64,000 nt of DNA from Flavobacteriaceae bacterium. GTDB lineage: Bacteria > Bacteroidota > Bacteroidia > Flavobacteriales > Flavobacteriaceae. The translations under genes were made by a program, and so were the position numbers. Numbering within the stretch: the first letter of the stretch is position 1; the number at the start of each line of letters is the position of its first letter. Shown here piece by piece: positions 37,696 to 45,435 of the stretch. The notes under the pieces are model-generated. The model saw only the letters and a list, made by a program, of their open reading frames with translations. It did not search any database and was not told the DNA's origin. The stretch is from positions 93,176 to 157,175 of the forward strand of contig CANFZM010000004.1 in assembly GCA_947451525.1 (NCBI GenBank), given 5' to 3'.

Positions 37696-38763
37696 ATGAA
37701 AAATAAAGTCTTTTTACAACTTCCAAAATTAAAATCATTATTTTTAATAGGATTTGTTTTTCTATTATTTTTATTTCCTCAAAATGGCGCTGCACAGAAC
37801 TATAGAAATCCGAAAGCTTATATTTTAGATTTCGGAAAAAACGAATTATTTGTAAAAGAAGCTTTAATGGAGTATTCTGCTTCTATAGTAGATGCTAATT
37901 TGGAGCAACGTATTGCAACAAATTTAGAGCGCATGTACATTAAACTTGCAGAGGTAAATGTGAATTTGAGACAAAATGATCATGGTGTTGATGGCGATTT
38001 AGGTTTAAGAGATGCTTTTATTCATTTGAATGAAGAAACCATTAAATTATTACAAAACAAATCCTTGAAACTTAATGATTATCAATTGCAAAGCGCTTTA
38101 GATTATCCAGATATTTTAAAAAATTTCGCTTACAAAGAGTTAGGAATAAAAAACTATTATTCTGAAATTATTAAATATGAAAATAACAAAAAAGAATTTG
38201 GATTAAAATATAATATTATTATTCGCTATTATAAACAAAAAAATATTTTTGAATATGATGCTTATCAAAATTTTATTTTTTACAGATTAAATGTGTTAGA
38301 TGAAAAATTTATTGAATTAATAAAAAACAAAGATGTTGCAGAAGTAAATCATTGTATGGAATACATTACCCAAATTGGCAATGAATCTCTAATGAGAACA
38401 GAAAGTTATAAAGATGATTTTACTGACATGTCCTTAAATGATGCCAACACTGAATTCACTCAATTCATAATGAAACAAAAGGAAGATCTTATACCTTTAT
38501 ATACAATTTATATTAAAACGGCTGAAAATTTTAAAATATTAAAACGAACAATGGCAGAATCTACTTCTGGTATATCTGTAGAAGATTATAATATTGAAGT
38601 TCATAAATACAATAAAGCAAAAAATGACTTTTTTGACACTTTAAATACTATTCAAATTAAAAAGAGAGATTTACTCATTCAATGGTATATAACTAATAGC
38701 AATTTTTTGAAACATAATATTGAATTTGAGAATCTTTACGAAAAATTCACCAATTTGGATTAA
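37696..38763 (+). CDS. secreted helical protein of unknown function
   Basis: A 355-residue protein with a Sec signal (hydrophobic LFLIGFVFLLFLFP, then NGAAQN with cleavage near residue 33). The mature part is predicted mostly helical and charged, with many Lys, Glu and Asn, and no cysteine motif or membrane helix. It lacks haem motifs, so it is probably not part of the cytochrome cluster that follows about 320 bp downstream. It has its own strong terminator. I do not recognise a family; it may be a periplasmic or surface-associated helical protein. Confidence 0.65.
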   Translation: MKNKVFLQLPKLKSLFLIGFVFLLFLFPQNGAAQNYRNPKAYILDFGKNELFVKEALMEYSASIVDANLEQRIATNLERMYIKLAEVNVNLRQNDHGVDGDLGLRDAFIHLNEETIKLLQNKSLKLNDYQLQSALDYPDILKNFAYKELGIKNYYSEIIKYENNKKEFGLKYNIIIRYYKQKNIFEYDAYQNFIFYRLNVLDEKFIELIKNKDVAEVNHCMEYITQIGNESLMRTESYKDDFTDMSLNDANTEFTQFIMKQKEDLIPLYTIYIKTAENFKILKRTMAESTSGISVEDYNIEVHKYNKAKNDFFDTLNTIQIKKRDLLIQWYITNSNFLKHNIEFENLYEKFTNLD

Positions 38764-39082
38764 CCTAAAAAAGGATTTCTTTAAACAAAGAAATCCTTTT
38801 TTTTGTTAAAACACTTCCTATCCAATAGTTGAATAATTGTCTCCTCAAGCAAAGATGCTTCTTCTAAAGCAATCTTAATATCTGCTTAATATTTAACATG
38901 GCATTAAGAATGATATAACATTCAAATAATTGATTTGTAATACTATAAGTAAAAACACCAATATTAAACGATTCTTAATTATTTGAAAATAAAATAAAAA
39001 TCATAACATGATAAATGTCACGTATTAAGGCTGAATTATGTAGGAAATTTACCAAAGATTTTATTAACAAAAATTTAATATT
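38764..39082. other. 319-bp intergenic region before the cytochrome cluster
   Basis: The left part holds the terminator at 38767-38802. The right part must contain the promoter for the cytochrome/NrfD cluster, but no full TAnnTTTG match was found. An imperfect palindrome TAACAT-N5-ATGTCA (39004-39020) lies 62 bp before the first ATG and could be an operator. No gene is seen. Confidence 0.4.
38767..38802 (+). terminator. Rho-independent terminator
   Basis: AAAAAAGGATTTCTTT and its perfect complement AAAGAAATCCTTTTTT form a 16-base stem with a 4-base loop, ending in a T-run. It starts 3 bp after the stop of the secreted-protein gene. Confidence 0.92.
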
Positions 39083-40120
39083 ATGAAAACAAAAAGTTTT
39101 AACATTGTAATGATAGGTTTCATTGCATTTATGTTACAAAGTTGTACACATGACATATATGTGGATCCGCAAGCTGATGCCAAAGCATCTTATGACAACG
39201 CTGATGCTATAAATGGAGCAAAATTATTTAACAACTTTGAACATGTAGATGCTGGATGGCCTGCTGATGCACTTGGATGGCCTGTGGTTACTGCAGCTGC
39301 CGATCCAACAATAACTGTTGCTGATATTGCAACCCCTCCAACAGGAATTACGGGACAAAAAAATAGAAGTTTTTATACTTGTAGTGGATGTCATGCTTAC
39401 GATGGTTTAGGCCGTACTGGTGGTTATGTAACTAAAACATTATATACTGCGTCTTCAGGATTAGCGACAGCAGGTGTTCCAACTGTAGCCGCTTCTAACT
39501 TAACTGATTGTAAAAACTGGGATATCAAAGATATTTTTAATTCCATTAAAAATGTTGGTGGTAGAGGAATTGATCCAGCATTAACAGTAAATGGTGTTTC
39601 AACTCCAGCAGGTAATGCACATCCAGATTTTAGCAAAATATTAACGGATGATAAAATTTGGGATTTAGTTAAATGGCTTAAAGAAGGCGCTATTTATAAT
39701 GAAAATAGTGATTTGTATACTATGACTGTTACAGGAGCTTACAACACAACCTTAACTCCAATGAGTCCACTACCTATTGTTACTTATTCTAATTGGGGTG
39801 GTGCTGATGGAGATGCTGTAGCTGGTGATGCATTTTATGTAGCTAAATGTATGGTTTGTCATGGTAACGGTGGAAGAGGTACTTCTTTAGCTTCTGGTCC
39901 TTCAGGATGGGCAGTTAATAATACTAAAAATGTTCAAATTGGAGACTTCGTTAGAACTAGAACTCCAGAAGCAATTCACAAAATTATCTCAGGACAATTT
40001 GGATCTTCACCTTGGATGGCTGCAACTCCAATTACCCGTCAAGAAATGAAAAACTTACTTAAAGCATTAGGTAATACTACGAAATACCCATCTGGAGCAA
40101 TTACTCCTAACAAATATTAA
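39083..40120 (+). CDS. diheme cytochrome c lipoprotein
   Basis: A 345-residue lipoprotein (LQSC lipobox, Cys 21) with two haem-binding motifs: CSGCH at 100-104 and CMVCH at 256-260. It therefore consists of two cytochrome c-like domains and probably sits in the outer membrane facing the periplasm or the surface. A serine-, threonine- and proline-rich linker separates Cys 21 from the first domain. It is the first gene of a plus-strand cluster with an NrfD/ferredoxin quinol module. It may be the electron acceptor or the terminal enzyme. No catalytic family can be named. Confidence 0.85.
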   Translation: MKTKSFNIVMIGFIAFMLQSCTHDIYVDPQADAKASYDNADAINGAKLFNNFEHVDAGWPADALGWPVVTAAADPTITVADIATPPTGITGQKNRSFYTCSGCHAYDGLGRTGGYVTKTLYTASSGLATAGVPTVAASNLTDCKNWDIKDIFNSIKNVGGRGIDPALTVNGVSTPAGNAHPDFSKILTDDKIWDLVKWLKEGAIYNENSDLYTMTVTGAYNTTLTPMSPLPIVTYSNWGGADGDAVAGDAFYVAKCMVCHGNGGRGTSLASGPSGWAVNNTKNVQIGDFVRTRTPEAIHKIISGQFGSSPWMAATPITRQEMKNLLKALGNTTKYPSGAITPNKY

Positions 40121-40165
40121 TGTGTTTTCAATTCTAATAAGAAAAAACAATTAAATACTTACAAA

Positions 40166-40558
40166 ATGAAAAAAATAGTTCAACTCATGATGGTAGCTTC
40201 CTTAGGTTTATTTGCTACTTCTTGCTATAACGATGCGCTTCCAGAAGAACCAATTCCAGCAAATGTTTCTTATAAAACTAACGTTCAAAATATTTTTAAT
40301 AAAAATTGTATTGAATGCCACAAAGGAGCAGTTAATACCAACCCTAATTTAACCGATGGAAATTCTTACCTTTCTTTAACTACCGCAAATGCTACAACAG
40401 GAGAAGTTTTTGTAACTCCTGGAGATGCTTCTGGAAGTATACTATACCAAGCAATGACAGGAAAAGGAGCACCACAAATGCCACCTAACGGAGCTTTAAG
40501 CGCTTCTAAACTTGCTCTTGTAGAAAAATGGATTAACGATGGAGCAGCTAATAATTAA
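40166..40558 (+). CDS. monoheme cytochrome c lipoprotein
   Basis: A 130-residue lipoprotein: signal MKKIVQLMMVASLGLFATSC with lipidated C20, and one haem motif CIECH at 48-52. The sequence SYKTNVQNIFNKNCIECHKG resembles the small cytochrome domains found in Bacteroidota and Planctomycetes surface proteins. QMPPNGALSASKLALVEKWI supplies a likely distal Met. It lies 45 bp after the diheme gene. It probably passes electrons between the inner-membrane module and the outer membrane. Confidence 0.85.
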   Translation: MKKIVQLMMVASLGLFATSCYNDALPEEPIPANVSYKTNVQNIFNKNCIECHKGAVNTNPNLTDGNSYLSLTTANATTGEVFVTPGDASGSILYQAMTGKGAPQMPPNGALSASKLALVEKWINDGAANN

Positions 40559-40570
40559 CACTAAATAGTC

Positions 40571-41431
40571 ATGAAAATAAATAAATCAATCCTTATAGCA
40601 CTGTTCGTTTTACCAATTACGCTTTTAGCTCAGGTAAAAGACAGTACTGCAGTCACTACTAAATCTACCAAATCTAAATTTGAGAGAGCTGCTTTTGAAA
40701 GTTCTGCATTAATTGAATCACAAACTAACGTGGTAAACGTAAAAGGAACTTTAGAAATGTCTATTAACCACCGTTTTGGAATTGTAAATACAGGTCCTAA
40801 CTCTAACGATGGTTTAGGAATTTGGGCTCCTGCTAATATTAGATTTGCCTTAAACTATGCTATTTCTAATAGAATTAATGTTGGATTTGGAACTACTAAA
40901 GATTCTAGACTTCAAGATTTAAGTTTAAAAGCAGCAATTTTAAGACAGACTAAAGATAATAAAGTACCTTTTAGTGTGACTTATTTTGGAACAATGGCTT
41001 ATGATGCTCGTACTCCTGAAAACTTTGTTCATTCTACGGATAGATGGTCTTACTACAACCAATTAATTTTTGCAAGAAGAATTAATAGAAGTATTTCCTT
41101 ACAAGTTTCGCCAAGTATTTCGCATATGAATTACGTAGAAAGTCCAATGCCTAGCAATGTAGTTGCTACAGAAGTTGGTGCTCGTGTAAAAGTAACTCCA
41201 ACAATGGCAGTAATTGCCGATTATAATTATTCTTTTGCCAAATATAGCACTAACGTGACTAAACCAGGTATGGGATTAGGTATGGAATATTCTACAGGAT
41301 CCCACGCATTTCAATTGTTTATTACTAATTACAGATCTATTCTTCCGCAATACAATACCATGTTGAATCAAAATGATTTTTTCAATGGTAAATATGCAAT
41401 CGGATTTAATATGACAAGATTATTTCATTAA
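40571..41431 (+). CDS. DUF5777-like outer-membrane beta-barrel protein
   Basis: A 286-residue protein with a Sec signal (SILIALFVLPITLLAQ) and strand-rich mature part. The SMSINHRFGIVNTG region and the repeated strand/turn pattern ending in GFNMTRLFH (aromatic C-terminal residue near the end, as in outer-membrane barrels) resemble the DUF5777 family. It is encoded between two cytochrome lipoproteins and the Tat proteins, so it may anchor them or form a barrel through which they work. The family name is from memory; a porin role is inferred. Confidence 0.75.
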   Translation: MKINKSILIALFVLPITLLAQVKDSTAVTTKSTKSKFERAAFESSALIESQTNVVNVKGTLEMSINHRFGIVNTGPNSNDGLGIWAPANIRFALNYAISNRINVGFGTTKDSRLQDLSLKAAILRQTKDNKVPFSVTYFGTMAYDARTPENFVHSTDRWSYYNQLIFARRINRSISLQVSPSISHMNYVESPMPSNVVATEVGARVKVTPTMAVIADYNYSFAKYSTNVTKPGMGLGMEYSTGSHAFQLFITNYRSILPQYNTMLNQNDFFNGKYAIGFNMTRLFH

Positions 41432-41435
41432 TACT

Positions 41436-41696
41436 ATGGACGAATCAAAAAATAACAAAAAATCACTAAGCAGAAGAGGCTTCTTGCCTCTTCTTGGTGG
41501 TGGTTTACTTTTTCCTTTTTTAGGATCAGGAAAAGGTACTTCCAAAATCACAGAAGACCAAGAAGAACATCAAATATTACTTCGCCCAGACGGGACTACT
41601 GTAAAGGTTAGAAAAAGTGTTATTGAAAATTCTAATGTGGTTGAAAAAAATATTTCTAATCAATCACTATTAAGTTGGTTGAAAACAAAAAAGTAA
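41436..41696 (+). CDS. small Tat-signal protein of unknown function
   Basis: An 86-residue protein that starts with a textbook twin-arginine signal: SRRGFL at residues 12-17, then a hydrophobic stretch (LLGGGLLFPFLG). After the signal it keeps only a short domain, ILLRPDGTTVKVRKSVIENS. That domain looks like the N-terminal segment after the Tat signal of the ferredoxin encoded next (LMSTDGHLIKVPASEVIEHS). It starts 4 bp after the barrel gene and ends 1 bp before the ferredoxin gene. It may be an exported assembly or docking factor. Confidence 0.72.
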   Translation: MDESKNNKKSLSRRGFLPLLGGGLLFPFLGSGKGTSKITEDQEEHQILLRPDGTTVKVRKSVIENSNVVEKNISNQSLLSWLKTKK

Positions 41697-41697
41697 G

Positions 41698-42636
41698 ATG
41701 AAAGAAGAGAATCCACAACAATCCAAAAGAAAATTCTTTGAATTAGGAATTAAATTTGGATTACTAGCTACCGCTGGTACCGTTATTGCCTCTAAAGCAA
41801 TGGAGAGTGAACCTTCAAGCGAAATGGTAGAACTTATGTCTACCGATGGACATTTAATAAAAGTTCCTGCATCAGAAGTAATAGAGCATTCTTTGAAACC
41901 AAAAGACTATAATCCTAGAGAAGGTTTTCCAGGGAAAAAGTTTGTAATGGTAGTAGATTTGGCAAAGTGCAAAAATGCATTACGATGCCAAAATGCATGT
42001 AATAAAGGCCATTATATTACCGGAGAAAATGCTTGGTTAAAAGTATATAAAATGCAGGAGTCTGAAGAAACAGCTCCTTATTTTATGCCAACACAATGCC
42101 AACATTGCGACAAGCCTCCTTGTGTAAAAGTTTGTCCAGTAGATGCAACTTTTAAAAGAAAAGATGGAATTGTTCTTATTGATAATGAACGATGTATTGG
42201 TTGCCGTTTTTGTATGGCTGCTTGTCCGTATTCTATCCGTGTTTTCAATTGGTCGGAACCAAAACAAGACAAAACGCTTCTTAAAACAGAAGAATATACT
42301 CCCGATTTTTGTGGACAACCAAGTGTAAAAGGAACTGTAGATAAATGTGATTTCTGTCCGCACCAAATAGTAAAAGGAGAACTACCATTTTGTGTTAAAG
42401 CATGTCCAAATGATGTATTTGCCTTTGGCGATATGTATGAAGATGCTGTAACTAACGGAAGTGGTGAAACTTTTAAATTAAGTAAATTATTAAAAGACAG
42501 AGCCGGGCATAGATTGATGGAAGGATTAGGTACTGAACCAAGCGTATTTTATTTACCCCCAGTAGATAGAATTCAGGATTTGGAAAAAGGCCTGGAAAAC
42601 TACAATGAATTTGAATCCGTTCATAAAGACGCTTAA
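41698..42636 (+). CDS. Tat-exported 4Fe-4S ferredoxin subunit (NrfC/TtrB-like)
   Basis: A 312-residue iron-sulfur subunit. SKRKFF (9-14) followed by a hydrophobic run is a Lys-Arg variant of the Tat motif, as known for TtrB. Four cluster motifs follow: C91, C97 and C101 (with A94 where a cysteine is usual); C134, C137, C142 and C146; C166, C169, C172 and C176; C217, C220, C232 and C236. It should pass electrons between the NrfD subunit and cytochromes in the periplasm. The missing cysteine may give a 3Fe-4S or differently ligated cluster. Confidence 0.9.
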   Translation: MKEENPQQSKRKFFELGIKFGLLATAGTVIASKAMESEPSSEMVELMSTDGHLIKVPASEVIEHSLKPKDYNPREGFPGKKFVMVVDLAKCKNALRCQNACNKGHYITGENAWLKVYKMQESEETAPYFMPTQCQHCDKPPCVKVCPVDATFKRKDGIVLIDNERCIGCRFCMAACPYSIRVFNWSEPKQDKTLLKTEEYTPDFCGQPSVKGTVDKCDFCPHQIVKGELPFCVKACPNDVFAFGDMYEDAVTNGSGETFKLSKLLKDRAGHRLMEGLGTEPSVFYLPPVDRIQDLEKGLENYNEFESVHKDA

Positions 42637-42638
42637 TT

Positions 42639-43961
42639 ATGAAAGAATATAATAAAATAATAGAAGACCTAGCTCCGAAAAAATTCGGAAAACTAGGTAC
42701 CATCTGGGTAATTTCATTGCTTGTAATAATATTTTGTGCCTTAATTGCTTATTACCAACAATTAAGTAAAGGATTAATTATTACTAACATGCGAGATTAT
42801 GCTCTATGGGGAGTATATATTTCAAACTTTGTGTTCTTTGTAGCGATAAGTTTAGTTGGATCTTTAGTCACCGCAATACTTCGATTAACTGGGGCTCACT
42901 GGAGTACCCCTTTAACTAGAATTGCTGAAGTAATTGCTGTTGCAGCAATTATTATGGCGGGTTTAACTATCATTATTGATATGGGGCGTCCGGATAGAAT
43001 TTATAATATATTCCTGCATGGAAGATTACAATCTCCAATTATTTGGGATGTTTTAGTAATCTCTACCTACCTATCCATTAGTGTAATGCTTTTGTTTTTT
43101 CCTTTGCTTCCCGATTTTGCAATCTTAAAAGACTATTTTAAAGACAAACCAAAATTAAGTAAATGGTATGGTAAACTTTCTTTGAATTGGACTGGAAATA
43201 AAACGCAAGTTAAACTTTACGACAAATCCATTCAGATATTATCTGTATTGATTATTCCAGTAGCATTTGGAATTCACACAGTAACGGCTTGGTTATTTGC
43301 AACCACTTATAGACCAGGTTGGGATAGTTCCAATTTTGGACCTTACTTTATTGCTGGTGCTTTTGTTGCTGGTGCTGGTGCTGTGGTTGTAGTAATGTAT
43401 GTTTTACGAAGAGTATACCATTTAGAAAATTATATCACCGATATGCACTTTGACAAAATGGGAAAACTATTAGTGTTGCTTTGCTTAATTTATTTATATT
43501 TTAATGTAAATGAATATTTAGTTCCTGCTTATAAAACAACCACCGAAGAAGCCAATCACTTGTACCAATTATTCTTTGGTAGTTATGCGATTTTATTCTG
43601 GACTGTTATTATTGGCGGACTTATAGTGCCGGTAATAGTGCTTATTTTCCCTCAAGGAAGAAAACCTATGCCTTTGTTTATAATAGGAATTCTAGTTGTA
43701 GTTGGCGCTTGGTGGAAACGTTTCATTATTGTAACACCTACCCTATTAAATCCATTTTTACCTATTCAAGGAGTTCCTAAAGAATGGCACCATTATTTCC
43801 CAACTGCTTTAGAATGGACTATCACTTTCGGAACCTTGGCTTCTGCATTATTAATCATGACTATTCTTTTTAGATATTTACCTATAATACCTATTCATGA
43901 AACTGCTGAAGAAAGAGGATTATTAGAAACTCATAATACTGAAAAAAATGATACACTTTAA
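42639..43961 (+). CDS. NrfD/PsrC-type quinol-interacting membrane subunit
   Basis: A 440-residue inner-membrane protein of the NrfD family with about ten membrane segments. The N-terminal IWVISLLVIIFCALIAYYQQ, the LSKGLIITNMRDYALWGVYI stretch and VAAIIMAGLTIIIDMGRPDR (with the conserved Asp and Arg near the quinone site) match NrfD/PsrC/ActC proteins. It probably oxidises or reduces menaquinone and couples this to the periplasmic ferredoxin. It begins 2 bp after the ferredoxin gene stop and overlaps the next gene by 14 bp. No second NrfD-like subunit is present, unlike ACIII. Confidence 0.92.
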   Translation: MKEYNKIIEDLAPKKFGKLGTIWVISLLVIIFCALIAYYQQLSKGLIITNMRDYALWGVYISNFVFFVAISLVGSLVTAILRLTGAHWSTPLTRIAEVIAVAAIIMAGLTIIIDMGRPDRIYNIFLHGRLQSPIIWDVLVISTYLSISVMLLFFPLLPDFAILKDYFKDKPKLSKWYGKLSLNWTGNKTQVKLYDKSIQILSVLIIPVAFGIHTVTAWLFATTYRPGWDSSNFGPYFIAGAFVAGAGAVVVVMYVLRRVYHLENYITDMHFDKMGKLLVLLCLIYLYFNVNEYLVPAYKTTTEEANHLYQLFFGSYAILFWTVIIGGLIVPVIVLIFPQGRKPMPLFIIGILVVVGAWWKRFIIVTPTLLNPFLPIQGVPKEWHHYFPTALEWTITFGTLASALLIMTILFRYLPIIPIHETAEERGLLETHNTEKNDTL

Positions 43962-44820
43962 AACACTATTTTATAAAAAATCATTGTTGATTTTTACAGT
44001 ATTTGTTTCTTTATTTTGCATTAAATCATTTGCACAAGAAGATAAAAAGAACGCTAATTTATCGGTTCAATTTATTAAATTGATGAAAGAACACAGTTCC
44101 ACTATTGAAATTGTTGCGCAATATAAAGAAAAGAAAATTTTCTCTCCTTGTAAAAATTTGATGCTATCTATTTATAAATTAGAAAATGCAGACGATACTT
44201 TAGGAGTAAAAATTGGAACTTGTGTTACTAATGATCTTGGTAAAGCAACTTTTGTAATTGCAAAAAAATATAGTGGACCTAGTTCTTCCTTTTCTGCAAA
44301 AATTGAAAAAAGTAAAGCCTATGAAGACAATGCAGAAACTATTTCTGTAAAAGATGCTACCATAGAAGCGACTTTAGAAAAAACGGATAGTACTTATAAC
44401 ATTAAAGCACGATTGGTGGATGAAAACAACAATCCTATTGCAGATGAGGCTTTATTGGTAGGATTAAAAAGAACCTTCGGAAACCTTTCTATGGGAGAAG
44501 AAGATAGTTATACTACCGATGCCGATGGAAACATAATTGTAGCCATAGATAAAAATCTTACAGGATTAAATGGAATATTAAATTTTCAAGTTATTCTGAA
44601 AGAAAATGATACTTACGGAACTGTTGTTGCTAATTTATATTCAAAATTTGGTGTGCCAATTACAGACAAATCTACATTTGATAAAAGAACGATGTGGTCA
44701 CCTCCAACTAAAACACCATTGTTTATATTGATAATTCCAAACATAATTTTAATTGGAATTTGGTCAATATTAACAATGCTACTTATTAATCTATATAAAA
44801 TTTATAAATCTAAAAATTAA
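43948..44820 (+). CDS. membrane-anchored periplasmic protein of unknown function
   Basis: A 290-residue protein with a Sec signal (SLLIFTVFVSLFCIKSFAQ), a periplasmic body and a C-terminal membrane helix near 260-282 (LFILIIPNIILIGIWSIL) with a short basic end. The body has two beta-rich segments with VTNDLGKATF and TTDADGNIIVAI turns, resembling Ig-like or carboxypeptidase-regulatory-like modules. It overlaps the NrfD gene and lies 6 bp before the last cytochrome gene, so it is probably a structural part of the complex, a role like the single-helix ActD-type subunits. That comparison is positional, not homology. Confidence 0.65.
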   Translation: MIHFKTLFYKKSLLIFTVFVSLFCIKSFAQEDKKNANLSVQFIKLMKEHSSTIEIVAQYKEKKIFSPCKNLMLSIYKLENADDTLGVKIGTCVTNDLGKATFVIAKKYSGPSSSFSAKIEKSKAYEDNAETISVKDATIEATLEKTDSTYNIKARLVDENNNPIADEALLVGLKRTFGNLSMGEEDSYTTDADGNIIVAIDKNLTGLNGILNFQVILKENDTYGTVVANLYSKFGVPITDKSTFDKRTMWSPPTKTPLFILIIPNIILIGIWSILTMLLINLYKIYKSKN

Positions 44821-44826
44821 TTACTT

Positions 44827-45228
44827 ATGAAAAATTTAAAATTCGTTTCAGTTCTTGCATTATCAGCATTTTTATTGCTGTCATTCTCTGTTTTAGTTCA
44901 AAAAAAGTGGGATGCACCTGCTAAATACAAAAGCATGAAAAACCCTTCCGATCCTAAAGATAAAGATGGGATGAACGAAGCAAAAGCATTATATGCAAAA
45001 CAATGTGTTTCGTGTCACGGGAAAAAAGGTTTAGGCGATGGGTCTAAAGCGGCAGATTTAAAAGGAGAAGTTGGTGATTTCACAGCAGCAAGTTTTCAAA
45101 AACAAACAGATGGTGAAATTTTTTACAAAATCACTGAAGGAAGAGACGAAATGCCATCTTTCAAGAAAAAAGTTGCAGAAGACGATGACAGATGGTTATT
45201 GGTTAATTACCTAAGAACCTTGAAATAA
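44827..45228 (+). CDS. monoheme class I cytochrome c
   Basis: A 133-residue cytochrome c with an N-terminal membrane anchor or signal (FVSVLALSAFLLLSFSVLV). The haem motif is CVSCH at 60-64, followed by GKKGLGDGS and a late DEMPSF with the likely axial Met, then YLRTL near the end. Length and motif order fit a soluble or anchored small cytochrome c. It is the last gene of the cluster, 26 bp before the left copy of the 54-bp repeat that includes the terminator. Confidence 0.9.
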   Translation: MKNLKFVSVLALSAFLLLSFSVLVQKKWDAPAKYKSMKNPSDPKDKDGMNEAKALYAKQCVSCHGKKGLGDGSKAADLKGEVGDFTAASFQKQTDGEIFYKITEGRDEMPSFKKKVAEDDDRWLLVNYLRTLK

Positions 45229-45253
45229 TAGTTTTCGATTAAAATTTTTGTTA

Positions 45254-45307
45254 AAAAGCCGACTCAAAGTTGTAATTTGAGTCGGCTTTCTTATTTATAA
45301 TGGGGTT
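45254..45307. repeat. 54-bp direct repeat, left copy (island boundary, terminator hairpin)
   Basis: AAAAGCCGACTCAAA, a 7-base loop and TTTGAGTCGGCTTT form a strong hairpin, followed by ATTTATAATGGGGTT. The same 54 bases recur at 51918-51971 with changes only in the three bases between hairpin and tail. The copy ends the cytochrome cluster transcript. The two copies lie 6664 bp apart and enclose the accessory island. Confidence 0.92.
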
Positions 45308-45378
45308 ATGAATAAAATAATTAACATTACTTAAACCTTTGTCTTAATAATAATGATCTTTTTTGTAAATTAATTTTC

Positions 45379-45414
45379 AACGTCATTACTTGACGTGATG
45401 ACGAAATAGTTTTG
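45379..45414 (+). promoter_or_regulatory. promoter/operator of the AAA ATPase operon
   Basis: AACGTC, five bases, then TTGACGTG, nine bases, then TAGTTTTG (TAnnTTTG box 45407-45414). ACGTCA-N5-TGACGT (45380-45396) is an inverted repeat, and a further TGACG lies at 45399-45403. The same arrangement with identical spacing is found at 47102-47137. The 14-base gap from TTG to TA is shorter than usual, so the TTG may be part of the operator rather than the -33 box. Confidence 0.6.
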
Positions 45415-45435
45415 CTTTAAATAAATAAAACTATT

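Noticed and set aside
40571..45228. Cytochrome cluster as alternative complex III
   Set aside because: ACIII would have a pentaheme subunit, an ActB with a molybdopterin-like domain and two NrfD-like subunits; only one NrfD and a plain ferredoxin are present.
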